Origin: a virus
Reading direction: 5' to 3' (one strand)
DNA length: 26,997 bases
IMG/VR virus record: IMGVR_UViG_3300047552_001695
Location: 1 to 26,997 of that record
Shown here: one piece after another, positions 13,156 through 22,322 of the stretch
Layout of the letters: every line of letters begins with the position of its first letter
How positions within the stretch are numbered: position 1 is the first letter of the stretch
Notes under the pieces: generated by a model
Database searches by the model: none
Told to the model about the DNA's origin: nothing
What the model saw: only the letters and a program-made list of their open reading frames with translations
Made by a program: the position numbers and the translations under genes

Positions 13156-13653
13156 TTATATTCCCGTACTACCAAATCCACCATTACGATCTCCGTCTAT
13201 ACATTTTACATCATTTACTTCTTGCCAAACTATTTCTGGAACTCTTTGTAACACAATTTGAGCAATACGATCTCCTTTGCAAATTGTATATGTGCCGAGA
13301 TTGTTACCTTTAGATGCTAAACTATAATGAAATGGTGTATTACGTTCTACGTTAGATGTATTTGTCATAATAATACCAATTTCATTACGATATAGAGAAT
13401 CGATAGTTCCAGGCGCATTAGATACTCTTAAAGGAGTATTAAGTGACAATCCGCTTCTTGGTCTTACTTGAATTTCATATCCATCTGGAATAGCAACTTT
13501 TAATCCTGTTGGAATAATTTTAGTTTCGTTAGGATAAATTGTAACACCTTCAGATGCGTGAATATCCATTCCTGAATCCCCCAAATTAGCATATATGGGT
13601 AATTCCACATCAGGATTTAATTTTTCTACATGTACCGTGATTTGTTCTCTCAT
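13156..13653 (-). CDS. dut: dUTP diphosphatase, trimeric type (165 aa)
   Basis: TTGGAGG lies 7 nt before the ATG at 13653; the gene starts 2 nt after the previous stop. All five dUTPase motifs are present: I GDSGMDIHA (25-33), II RPRSGLS (64-70), III NAPGTIDSLYRNE (79-91) with catalytic D85 and Y88, IV GDRIAQIVL (127-135) and V RNGGFGSTG (156-164). It hydrolyses dUTP to dUMP and pyrophosphate, keeping uracil out of DNA and supplying dUMP to thymidylate synthesis. The insertion PFHYSLASKGNNLGTYTICK between motifs III and IV is longer than usual. It works beside NrdJ and the ThyX-like protein. Confidence 0.96.
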   Translation of the reverse strand: MREQITVHVEKLNPDVELPIYANLGDSGMDIHASEGVTIYPNETKIIPTGLKVAIPDGYEIQVRPRSGLSLNTPLRVSNAPGTIDSLYRNEIGIIMTNTSNVERNTPFHYSLASKGNNLGTYTICKGDRIAQIVLQRVPEIVWQEVNDVKCIDGDRNGGFGSTGI

Positions 13654-13655
13654 TT

Positions 13656-13841
13656 TCATTCCTCCAATTTTATAAATAATTGACAACAACACTTATCTTC
13701 TTCTCTCATTTTCTTGCATGGACACCGAGTATCGTTATTCCATTCAATTTCAGGCAAACATGGACATTGACCATTTGTAATTATTAATCGTTTTTTGATT
13801 GCATTAACTACCTTTTCATTTGGATTCAAAATCATCTTCAT
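13656..13841 (-). CDS. Mini ferredoxin:thioredoxin-reductase catalytic-chain-like Fe-S protein (61 aa)
   Basis: GAGG lies 7 nt before the ATG. Seven of the 61 residues are Cys in the arrangement C26-P-C28, 11 residues, C40-P-C42, 8 residues, C51-C-C53. This reproduces the CPC...CPC-x8-CHC pattern of the FTR catalytic subunit (where the first spacing is about 16), including the preceding helix VVNAIKKRL and the CPCKKMREEDK/CQLF context. FTR binds a 4Fe-4S cluster beside a redox disulfide and reduces thioredoxin. The protein lacks the N-terminal ~45 residues of plant FTR. Placed between nrdJ and dut with tight spacing, it may re-reduce NrdJ or a thioredoxin; that partner is inferred. Confidence 0.78.
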   Translation of the reverse strand: MKMILNPNEKVVNAIKKRLIITNGQCPCLPEIEWNNDTRCPCKKMREEDKCCCQLFIKLEE

Positions 13842-13878
13842 AAAACAACCTCGTTTCTAATATTATAATTATACTATT

Positions 13879-16224
13879 TTATCTAATAGGACAAACCCCA
13901 TTTTGACACTCCGACGATCCTACATCTATTTCTTCTTCTTCTATTTCATATTGACTAATAAGTGATGGTATAAATGGTTTCATTTCAGATACATGTTTAT
14001 TATATTCTTCTTCTGTGATAGATTCATATGGTGCTTGTGGATAAAAATTATCATCTAATGACAAGAAGCTCACCGCCACAACACTATCCCAATTATCCCA
14101 TAACCATTGTTCAACTAAATCCCATTCAAAATCTCGAACATGAACCGTTATACTAGTGTTGTGATCTGTATAGTTTTCTTGAAACATTTTATACATTTCT
14201 AATTGTTCAATAGCAGATACATCATATTTTGTCTTACCAATAGGTGATTTGACAGGGAAAGATATTACTTTTGTATTACAAGTTTCCCAATCTTGACCGT
14301 TTTCGGGAGTTACAGGATAATTCAATTCTTCACATACTTTAACAAGTGGATCTGTTGCATTGATTCTTACTCGTCTAATATAATATGGCGAGTGTGAAAA
14401 ATGCACACCTGATGACACACTTGGTAATTGAGAAATTGTCCCTTCGGGTTTGATTGTACATACTAATTTAGGAGTTTGAACATTTAATTCTTGTGCGTAT
14501 TGTACAGCTGTAACATTGGCTATATTATTTAGCATTTTTAACAATTTGGTTTGTGATTCTATATCGTAATTAATGGTGTTCATAGCATCCTGCCATCCGG
14601 TTAAACTACATCCTAATAATCTATCTTCTACTTGAGTATTGTGCCATTTGTGTAATTCTAGTGGCAAACATGTCATCCTTAGTCCTGCTTTAACTGATAA
14701 TTTTTGTGCTTCTAGTAATGCATTTAAGTCTAACATACCATTTTTACAAAAAGCCAATATATTAATAGTTGTGAGATTGCATAGACCATAATCGTCTAAT
14801 AAAATTTCAAAACAAGGATTAAGCCCTTTAAAATCCTTTCTGCGTTTTTTAGCTGCAGTCGCATTTACAAAAGCAGGTTCACCAGAATATCTCATTTGTT
14901 TAATTTGCCAATTTAATTGTTCTCTAGTTGGCTTATCATTATAAAAAATTGAATTGTTACTCATTTTTCTATGTGCAATGCCTTTATTTTCAATCCAATT
15001 ATTATTAACGTCTTGATAATATAATCCTGCTTTAGATTCTATGCATTCTTGATCATCTGAGTCAATAAGTCCAGCTTCTGCAGTTCTTCTCACACCCCCA
15101 ACAACGACATTTTCGCCGATTATATTTGCGATATCAAGACATTGAATAGGACGTAGCTTGCAATAATTTGAATTGGTTTCTCTGCCTAATTTTTGTAAGA
15201 CCAATGTTATTTTCTCAAACATATTTTTTAAAGATTCATATCCTGATGCGGCGCCTCCAAATCGTTTTAACTTTTCGCCTTTTGGACGTACATTATTATA
15301 ATTAATTATAATGGTGTCTATATTTTTATAATCTTTTTCGTATAATATTTTTAAGAAAAAATCTAATGCTTGTGCCCAGCCTTCTTTACTATCACCAATA
15401 ATCATTTGAGCAACTGTTTTTATAAATGTAATAGACGTATTATCCTCTCTTTTATATTTTGAAATAGGTGTATATTGTTCATGAATAGCATTAAATTGAG
15501 TTTTTATCATGGGTAATTTGTTTACATCAGATTTTAGTATCCTAAATCCAAATCCCGAACCTACCATTAATATATAAAACAAATCTTTAAATTTAGTAAA
15601 ATCATCTATTATGGCAAAAGAGCAATTGTAATTCGCTATTCCATATTGCTTTGCTACATCGGTTAATCCAACCCACATAGTCCTTCCCGATAAAAATTTT
15701 CTCAGATTATACATATTGTCATACAGCTGATACGCCTCTTCTTTTGGTACATTATCAATACATTGACAATTAAATTCTACGGCTCTGCGACATGTTTCCC
15801 ACCAATACTCTCTTCGTTTTTCTTCTGGTAGCCATCGAGAATATGTTCTATAATATACAAATTCTCCTAAAGGACTCATAGGATTAGGTAAATGTTTGTA
15901 TTTACTAATGAATTCATCATCTAATAATTTATATTTAGATTCTCGATTCCTGCTTTGATTTCTATATTCTCTATAAAGAATATATTTTTTTGCAACATCT
16001 TTACGATTGCTTGCCATAAGTTTAGATTCTACTAAGTCTTGAATTTGTTCTACTGTATTAATTTCATTGTTATCTATAATGTCTTTTTTAATTGAGTCTG
16101 CTATTCTTTTAGACAGTTTTTCATCAATTCCGTCTATTGTTTCAATTGCAGCTTTATTTATAGCATTAATAATTCTATCAGAGTCAAATTCAACAAATGT
16201 TCCGTTGCGTTTTTGTATTTGCAT
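13879..16224 (-). CDS. nrdJ: Adenosylcobalamin-dependent (class II) ribonucleotide reductase (781 aa)
   Basis: An AAAGGAG site stands 11 nt before the ATG. Residues ~1-90 are an ATP-cone (QIQKRNGTFVEFDSDRI... VAKKYILYREYR). The rest follows the monomeric Lactobacillus-type triphosphate reductase: RTYSRWL (126-132), NYNCSF with redox C201, NPCFE with thiyl-radical C471 and E473, GLCNLTTIN with C482, KPEGTISQL near 592, and the C-terminal swinging pair C773/C778 (ECQNGVCPIR). It makes dNTPs from NTPs using vitamin B12 instead of a metal-oxygen cofactor, so it works with or without oxygen. The ATP-cone suggests dATP-sensitive activity. No intein or intron is seen. It is the main enzyme of the nucleotide operon. 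Confidence 0.95.
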   Translation of the reverse strand: MQIQKRNGTFVEFDSDRIINAINKAAIETIDGIDEKLSKRIADSIKKDIIDNNEINTVEQIQDLVESKLMASNRKDVAKKYILYREYRNQSRNRESKYKLLDDEFISKYKHLPNPMSPLGEFVYYRTYSRWLPEEKRREYWWETCRRAVEFNCQCIDNVPKEEAYQLYDNMYNLRKFLSGRTMWVGLTDVAKQYGIANYNCSFAIIDDFTKFKDLFYILMVGSGFGFRILKSDVNKLPMIKTQFNAIHEQYTPISKYKREDNTSITFIKTVAQMIIGDSKEGWAQALDFFLKILYEKDYKNIDTIIINYNNVRPKGEKLKRFGGAASGYESLKNMFEKITLVLQKLGRETNSNYCKLRPIQCLDIANIIGENVVVGGVRRTAEAGLIDSDDQECIESKAGLYYQDVNNNWIENKGIAHRKMSNNSIFYNDKPTREQLNWQIKQMRYSGEPAFVNATAAKKRRKDFKGLNPCFEILLDDYGLCNLTTINILAFCKNGMLDLNALLEAQKLSVKAGLRMTCLPLELHKWHNTQVEDRLLGCSLTGWQDAMNTINYDIESQTKLLKMLNNIANVTAVQYAQELNVQTPKLVCTIKPEGTISQLPSVSSGVHFSHSPYYIRRVRINATDPLVKVCEELNYPVTPENGQDWETCNTKVISFPVKSPIGKTKYDVSAIEQLEMYKMFQENYTDHNTSITVHVRDFEWDLVEQWLWDNWDSVVAVSFLSLDDNFYPQAPYESITEEEYNKHVSEMKPFIPSLISQYEIEEEEIDVGSSECQNGVCPIR

Positions 16225-16287
16225 GACTAATAAAGCTCCTTTATGTAATAATTTTAAATTACTTACTATTTTCTATTCGAATCTAAT

Positions 16288-16575
16288 TTACGTTTTCTTA
16301 TCTAAATCCATATCCAAATACTTTACTTCCCAATCACTATAGCTTAGCACCTCCCTAATATACTCGGTTTTACTTAACAAACTGTCCAAATCGACATATT
16401 CAAAAATAAAACTATGTTCATCAAGATAATTTTTCCCCATCCAACCCGTCATACGCTCATATGGATCTTTTTTATTATGTATTTTAACCCTGTCATGACA
16501 AATATCATCTTCGGGTTCATAATCATAAAAATTATGTTGTCTTGTTCTTCTTATTGTTTTCACACTTCTCACCAT
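16288..16575 (-). CDS. Unknown protein, first long gene of early operon 2 (about 95 aa)
   Basis: The frame is open from further upstream, but AAAAGGA immediately precedes the ATG at 16575 and a GTG at 16572, so one of these is the probable start. The product is basic at first (MVRSVKTIRRTRQHN), then acidic and aromatic (FYDYEPEDDICHDR, DEHSFIFEYVDLDSLL), ending with EVKYLDMDLDKKT. No membrane helix or known motif is seen. It is the first long gene downstream of the promoter at 16677-16705 and precedes nrdJ by 63 nt. A short frame with its own ribosome site overlaps its beginning. Confidence 0.6.
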   Translation of the reverse strand: MVRSVKTIRRTRQHNFYDYEPEDDICHDRVKIHNKKDPYERMTGWMGKNYLDEHSFIFEYVDLDSLLSKTEYIREVLSYSDWEVKYLDMDLDKKT

Positions 16576-16609
16576 TGTCCTTTTCTCGTTTTCGTGGTAA
16601 ATTATACAT
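16532..16609 (-). CDS. Overlapping short ORF / possible leader peptide (25 aa)
   Basis: TTGGAG lies 8 nt before an ATG at 16609, a better-placed ribosome site than that of the larger frame. It encodes a Lys/Asn-rich 25-mer (MYNLPRKREKDNGEKCENN...) and overlaps the start of the 16288-16575 gene in another frame. It may be a leader peptide that couples or meters translation of the next gene, or a chance frame. Confidence 0.35.
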   Translation of the reverse strand: MYNLPRKREKDNGEKCENNKKNKTT

Positions 16610-16676
16610 TTGTATAACTCCAATCTTTTTATTTTAATTACTAATAACAAAATATATATTGCTAAATCTACTTATG

Positions 16677-16705
16677 ATTATATCATATAAAATATAATGT
16701 GTCAA
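16677..16705 (-). promoter_or_regulatory. Perfect sigma-A promoter of early operon 2 with overlapping palindrome
   Basis: Minus strand: TTGACA (16705-16700), 17 nt, TATAAT (16682-16677), all consensus, with TATGA in front as extended -10. The palindrome TATGAT-TAT-ATCATA (16673-16687) covers the -10 box and could be a repressor site. The predicted start is near 16670. The transcript probably covers 16609 down to 11326. Confidence 0.85.
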
Positions 16706-16745
16706 GGTCTAGGAGAAATATTTTTAAATTAATTATAAATATTAA

Positions 16746-18959
16746 TTAAACTAAGTTTGGAAGCCAAGTTTTTCTTATAGTAGAACAATTGTTGTCAAGA
16801 CATCTTTTAAAAGCCTTTGGGTCTGCTAACAGTAAACACCTTTTTTTTGCTCTTGTAATCATAGTATATAGCATGTGCGTATCCAGCAAAGTATAGTGTG
16901 TTGTATCTATAATTGCAATGACTGTATGATAACCTGAACCTTGGCATTTATGACATGTGAGAGCATATGCAAAATCTATTTGTGATAATTCGTTTTTTGA
17001 ATATTCAACAGTTCTGTCTTGAAATTTAATTTGAAAATGTTCTGTATTATTTTTATCATCTTGCCATATTTTGTCTACATATCCGATATCTCCATTAAAA
17101 ATATTTTTATCATAATTGTTTTCAATTTGCATTACTTTTGCTCCTAATTTGAATTTAATATTATTTTTTAATATAAATGGCACACTTTTGTCTAATAATG
17201 CATCTTGAATTTGAATATTAATTTCATGTGTGCTATTGATACAATCTTGCTTTCTTGGGACAACTATAATAGTTTCGTCAATACCAACGTTTGAATCTTC
17301 AATTGTTTTTAAAAATGTTTTAATAGCAATATCATTTAAAGCTTCTCTGTTTTCTCGAAACATATAATACATGTCTTGTAATTCACCATGAATTAATTTT
17401 AATTCAGGCTGTTCAACAGGATTAATACCTTCTCTTATTTTATTTGCGTCTGAAAGAATTCCCGATAATTCTGCTTGTCGCATAACTTTTGTTAATTGGT
17501 TTACATTAAAGATGCTAGACATGTTTAAAAGATCGCTAAAAATATTGCCATATCCAATAGGTGGTAATTGCTTATTATCTCCACACATAATAATTTTAGC
17601 TCCTGGCTTTATAGCTTTTAATAAACAATAGTATATTGGTGCATTCACCATACTGCTTTCATCTAAAACAACAACATCAAAAGGTAGTGGATTCATTTCA
17701 TTATATTCAAATTCATGAAAACCTTTTGCACCTAACAGTCTATGAATTGTAGATGATGGATGTCCTGTAGCTTCCTTTATGCGTTGCGCTGCTTTTGCAG
17801 ATAATGCAACACAACAAACAGAGTAATTTTTATATATTCTCAAAATAGCTCTAAGACTAACACTTTTCCCAACACCTGCTTTTCCACTAATTAAAACTAC
17901 ATTATTCTTGGTGGCGTTTGCAACGACTTGTTTTTGTTCGTCAGTTAATAAAAATCCTTGTTCAATTTCTGCTTCTTGAATACCAGCTTCAACATTAATA
18001 TTCCATTGTGTATTATAACAATTTAAGTCTTTTAATATTTCAAAAATCCCGACTTCAACCATTCTATATTGCATTAGCCCTACTTTATCATCTTCTATAT
18101 ATAAGAAAAATTTAGTTTGTTTTTCAGCATCTATGATGTCATGATATATGTTTTCGCACTCACAAATATTATCTCTAATAGCAGATTCAAGTTCATCAAG
18201 TGTAATCCACGTGTGACCATTGTTTGCTCCAATTAATTGTAAATAATATTTCATAAAAGCATATGTTCTTTTAGAACTTTCTCGAAGTTCTGGCTTTAAT
18301 TTTAATGCCAAGCCATCAACTTTTGTAAAACCCAGTCCATGAATTTCGGTTAACATATATGGGTTGTTTAGCAATTCTTGTTTAAGTAACGTGGCATTTG
18401 AATGATTACTGATGAGTTTTTTGATCATGGTATATGTAACGCCTAAAGGTTGCAACAACAATAATATGTCAGAAATAACATAGTTGTTAATAATTTTGTC
18501 TTTTATATTGTTCCACGTATATTCTTTTATCCACTTTGTTTTAGAATAATCTATTTCTGTTTGCCCATTAATAACGTCTTCGACAATGTTGGGATATGCA
18601 TTAATTAATGAGTCTACTTGTTTTTTTGTAATCAATGCTTCTAAAAAATTTTTTTGATTTTCTATTGTTTTTGGTATGATTGCCGAAACAGATGTAGGCG
18701 TGTAGTTCCAAGCATTATATTTTTTATTAAATTCTAATTTTGCGACAATATAATATTCAGAACCAAGATATAATTGTTGCATTTTTCCTACCAAACTACT
18801 CATTTTTACCTCAACAACTTCAGCTCCAAATGGATCTTTAAATATATCATATTCTGGAATATCATCCGAAGTAATAAAAGTATATACACCCCAATTGGCA
18901 TCTTGATTATAATATCGTTCATGTTGTGGGATAATCTTAAATTTATAAACATTTTCCAT
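16746..18959 (-). CDS. recD2: RecD2-type SF1B DNA helicase (737 aa)
   Basis: GGAGG stands 6 nt before the ATG. The N-terminal ~100 residues are OB-like; residues ~160-225 contain helix-hairpin-helix motifs (LLLQPLGVTYTMIKK, LTEIHGLGFTKVDGLAL), as in RecD2. Helicase motifs: I GKAGVGKS (359-366), II VLDESS (431-436), III MCGDNKQLPPIGYG (458-471), Va YALTCHKCQGSGYH and VI LYTMITRAKKRC. RecD2 unwinds DNA 5' to 3' and acts in repair and fork maintenance without RecBC. It follows the polymerase gene by 12 nt and ends the replication operon; the AT-rich stretch after it (16650-16745) shows no convincing terminator. Confidence 0.92.
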   Translation of the reverse strand: MENVYKFKIIPQHERYYNQDANWGVYTFITSDDIPEYDIFKDPFGAEVVEVKMSSLVGKMQQLYLGSEYYIVAKLEFNKKYNAWNYTPTSVSAIIPKTIENQKNFLEALITKKQVDSLINAYPNIVEDVINGQTEIDYSKTKWIKEYTWNNIKDKIINNYVISDILLLLQPLGVTYTMIKKLISNHSNATLLKQELLNNPYMLTEIHGLGFTKVDGLALKLKPELRESSKRTYAFMKYYLQLIGANNGHTWITLDELESAIRDNICECENIYHDIIDAEKQTKFFLYIEDDKVGLMQYRMVEVGIFEILKDLNCYNTQWNINVEAGIQEAEIEQGFLLTDEQKQVVANATKNNVVLISGKAGVGKSVSLRAILRIYKNYSVCCVALSAKAAQRIKEATGHPSSTIHRLLGAKGFHEFEYNEMNPLPFDVVVLDESSMVNAPIYYCLLKAIKPGAKIIMCGDNKQLPPIGYGNIFSDLLNMSSIFNVNQLTKVMRQAELSGILSDANKIREGINPVEQPELKLIHGELQDMYYMFRENREALNDIAIKTFLKTIEDSNVGIDETIIVVPRKQDCINSTHEINIQIQDALLDKSVPFILKNNIKFKLGAKVMQIENNYDKNIFNGDIGYVDKIWQDDKNNTEHFQIKFQDRTVEYSKNELSQIDFAYALTCHKCQGSGYHTVIAIIDTTHYTLLDTHMLYTMITRAKKRCLLLADPKAFKRCLDNNCSTIRKTWLPNLV

Positions 18960-18971
18960 ATGTGTCCTCCA

Positions 18972-21900
18972 TCAAGAAATTATTAATTTTCTATTTTCTT
19001 TCATGTCTTGTTTCCATGTTTCATACGTTTTCATAGATTTGACAAAAAATTGTCCATCTCGTTTTCGTCCCAACACTGACAAGCAATTGCCTTTTTTAAT
19101 TAAATCATTATATTGTTTATACTGTCCTGCCCAACATGTAGATTCAATGACTCCAAATGGAGTATAAAGGTCTAAATAAGCAAATGCATTTCCATTTTTA
19201 TCTTTTTTCCTTTTAATGTCTACAATAACACACAATATAACCGTTTCAAGCCCATCGTCAACATTGTTCCACGGAGTTATGTACTGATAGGCGTCATCTA
19301 ATGGATTAGATGTTAAAAACATAGATAATGTTTCAAATTCCCACATATATTCTTCTTGTAAATATTTTTCTGAAAATGCTTGCAAGAACATATTTCTAGC
19401 ACTTTCTTTATTAAAAATTCGATTGACCTCTTCATTGTCAAACTTAACTTTTCTTTGTTCATTATAGAGCTTTAAGCGCACTTCTTGATTCTTAATATGC
19501 TCCGTGTCAATTCCCCAAGTCTCTTTTAACTCTTTAATAGAAGGTAGCGATTTTCTATCCTCAAAAATTTCATTTTTATAAGTGTTTTCAAATAAAGAAT
19601 CTGCATATTTTAGCAAAAAATTCTTTTTATTTTTTGTTGGAAAAGCACCACTCTTTGCCAAAGCAATAATTGTACCCTTGTCGACTTTAGCAGATGATTG
19701 TGTTTTTTGTACAAAAGTTTCAAAATTTGCATAAGGTCTATTTTCCATAATTACATTTACAACAGATTCACCAATACCTTTAATTGCAAGCAATCCAAAC
19801 AGAATTGCATTTTTTTCTTTAAGGGCAGTAAAGTATTTATTAGAATGATTAATATGTGGAGGAGAGACTATAATATCTAATCTATGACATTCGTTTATAA
19901 AGATTCCTAACTTAGAAATATTGTCACTTTTTGCCGTCAAACAAGCAGTCATAAAAAATAAAGGATAATGCACTTTTAAATAAGCTGTTAAATAACTTAA
20001 TAAACCATATGCGACCGAATGCCCACGATTAAAAGAATATTCCGCTTGTCTGAGCATCAATTGCCATATTTCATTTATTTGATAATCTTGCCAACCTTTA
20101 ACTTTTAATCCTTTTTCAAAGTCAATAAATAATTTTTCCATCACATCTTTCAATTTTTTACCGATACTTCTTCTGGCAGAATCCACCATATCTTCAGGAA
20201 ATCCAGCATATCTAAACAATTGCAAAGCTTGTTCTTGATACAGCAATACATATTGAGTTTTACTAAAAATTTGTTTTAAATCTTCATGTAACACATGAAC
20301 GTCATTTGGATATAATTTATTTTTACAATAGACAGGAAAATTATCTTTTGTTCCTGGTCTATTTGCAGCATTGATAACAATAATTGATTCTATATCGTCC
20401 ACTTGAGCTTCAATGCACATTTTCTTTGCTTCAGCAGACTCCATTTGAAAAATCCCTACAGTATTTCCTTTTTTATAAATTTCATCAAAGACTTTTTGAT
20501 CGGCTAAATCGAGACAATCAATATTGACATCTTCCCATGTCAAATTTGCCATGGTCAGTGTATCGTCAATCACATCAACCGTTTCAAGACCTAAGTAGTC
20601 CATTTTGGTTAAACCTAAATCGTCCATAGTAGAATGCATTTCTAATTGCACCATTATATTGTCTTCTGAATCATAACAAATAGGACAATATTCTAGAATT
20701 GGATTGGGAGTAATTAGTGTTCCTGCTGCATGTCTTCCCATGCTTTTAGGTAAACCTTCAAGTTCTATAACATACTTAAACCACAAAGGATATTGTTCAT
20801 ATATATCTTTTAGTTTTTCGTTTTTAAATAAGACTTCTCGTAACAGAACGTCTTTTTCTTCTTCTTCCCCTAAGTCATTAATTGTTTTGATAGTGGGAAT
20901 CATTTTAGCTACATCATCTCGCACCTTATATGGAATCTTTTGATAATAATTACCACTTTGATCTTCATCTAATACTTTTCCAACATCTCTAATTGCAACC
21001 TTAGTACTGAGAGTATTGAAGGTTGCAATGGGGGCAACAAATTCTTTACCAAATAACATTTCAGATATTTCAATCATTTCTTTTCTTCGTCTCTTTGAAA
21101 TATCCCAATCAAAGTCTGCAACAGATCTTCTCCCTAAATTAGCAAACCTTGAAAAATCTAAATCCCATTTTACACTATCAATTTGTGTCACTCCAAGCAC
21201 ATATAAACAAAGACAATTAGCTCCGCTGCCTCGACTATAACCCCTAGGAATCTTTCTTACATTAGCTTCTTCGGACAACATATAGAGTGCAATAAAATAA
21301 TCTGTGTAATTTAAAGCGTACAAAATAGGCAATTCCATTTCAATTCTATCTATTCTTGTTTGTTTTTCATCATCAGACAAACGTTTAAATTTTTTATCAA
21401 AATTATTATAAATTAGATGTTTTAAATATTCTTTATTATCCTGAAACCCTTCTTGTATGATAACTTTTGGCATTATGGTTCCTTTGTTAAGTCCAATGTC
21501 TATATTTTCTATTATTTTTGAAATATTATGAGTCTCGTTGATGCCTTGTGCAACATCTCTCTCTTCGAAGTTGTTTTTCATTGTCGTATAAACATCTTGT
21601 TCTGTTTGCAAATAACAGTCTGTATAACTTTCTCCCACATCTCTATCCGCAGATATTTTGACAAAAATTGCATGTGTGTCTATTTGATTTTTATTTGACA
21701 TATGAGCGTCCGTAGTAATGACATATGGCAATTGATGATCTTTGGCAAATTTTACAATTTTAGTGTTTGCTGTAATTTGTTCTGGCGTATTGTGAGATTG
21801 TATTTCACAATACACATAGCTAAAGGTATTTTGTAATCTTAAAATAAATTGTTGTGTTAAATCAATTTCATCTTTTACTAGCAGTCGACTTAGCCTACCT

Positions 21901-22322
21901 GCTTGACATGCGGTTAAACAGACAATGCCATTCCCCCATCCATGTTTTTTAATATAATCAATATCAATTCTTGGTTTTTTATAAAATCCTACTGTACATG
22001 CTTCAGAAACAATTTTAAACAGATTTTTTAATCCTACTTGATTTTGTGCTAACAAAACTAAATGATGTCGTGGCTGTGAATATTCCTTGGTGTCTTGCTT
22101 TTCAAACATATCGTCTACTTCATAAATCTCACAACCAAATATAGGTTTAACATTGTATTTGTGACAAGCTTTGGCAAAATCTACAAATGAGCTCATATAT
22201 CCATGATTGGTTATAGCTATAGCTTCTTGTTGATTGTCAGATGCAAATTTGGCAATTTGTTCTACGCTTAATGTAGAGTCTAAAAGAGATCCTTTAGCAT
22301 CATGAGTATGTAAATGAATCAT
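18972..22322 (-). CDS. dnaE: DnaE-type DNA polymerase III alpha subunit (1116 aa)
   Basis: The ATG overlaps the RecJ-like stop (ATGA). The PHP domain (~1-270) keeps its metal ligands: HLHTH (3-7), ITNHG (H40), H86-H87, LTACQAG (C139) and TTDAH (D205/H207), so a proofreading or phosphoesterase activity is possible. The polymerase core has PRGYSRGSGAN (359-369), VADFDWD with catalytic D405 and D407, MGRHAAGT (528-535) and KMDYLGL with the third Asp D575. Then come a tandem helix-hairpin-helix region (FGLLAIKGIGESVVN) and a C-terminal OB-fold (ILCVIVDIKRKKDKNGNAFAYLDL). It is a full-length replicative polymerase, shorter than SPbeta YorL as I recall. No clear C-terminal beta-clamp motif was found by eye. 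Confidence 0.95.
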   Translation of the reverse strand: MIHLHTHDAKGSLLDSTLSVEQIAKFASDNQQEAIAITNHGYMSSFVDFAKACHKYNVKPIFGCEIYEVDDMFEKQDTKEYSQPRHHLVLLAQNQVGLKNLFKIVSEACTVGFYKKPRIDIDYIKKHGWGNGIVCLTACQAGRLSRLLVKDEIDLTQQFILRLQNTFSYVYCEIQSHNTPEQITANTKIVKFAKDHQLPYVITTDAHMSNKNQIDTHAIFVKISADRDVGESYTDCYLQTEQDVYTTMKNNFEERDVAQGINETHNISKIIENIDIGLNKGTIMPKVIIQEGFQDNKEYLKHLIYNNFDKKFKRLSDDEKQTRIDRIEMELPILYALNYTDYFIALYMLSEEANVRKIPRGYSRGSGANCLCLYVLGVTQIDSVKWDLDFSRFANLGRRSVADFDWDISKRRRKEMIEISEMLFGKEFVAPIATFNTLSTKVAIRDVGKVLDEDQSGNYYQKIPYKVRDDVAKMIPTIKTINDLGEEEEKDVLLREVLFKNEKLKDIYEQYPLWFKYVIELEGLPKSMGRHAAGTLITPNPILEYCPICYDSEDNIMVQLEMHSTMDDLGLTKMDYLGLETVDVIDDTLTMANLTWEDVNIDCLDLADQKVFDEIYKKGNTVGIFQMESAEAKKMCIEAQVDDIESIIVINAANRPGTKDNFPVYCKNKLYPNDVHVLHEDLKQIFSKTQYVLLYQEQALQLFRYAGFPEDMVDSARRSIGKKLKDVMEKLFIDFEKGLKVKGWQDYQINEIWQLMLRQAEYSFNRGHSVAYGLLSYLTAYLKVHYPLFFMTACLTAKSDNISKLGIFINECHRLDIIVSPPHINHSNKYFTALKEKNAILFGLLAIKGIGESVVNVIMENRPYANFETFVQKTQSSAKVDKGTIIALAKSGAFPTKNKKNFLLKYADSLFENTYKNEIFEDRKSLPSIKELKETWGIDTEHIKNQEVRLKLYNEQRKVKFDNEEVNRIFNKESARNMFLQAFSEKYLQEEYMWEFETLSMFLTSNPLDDAYQYITPWNNVDDGLETVILCVIVDIKRKKDKNGNAFAYLDLYTPFGVIESTCWAGQYKQYNDLIKKGNCLSVLGRKRDGQFFVKSMKTYETWKQDMKENRKLIIS

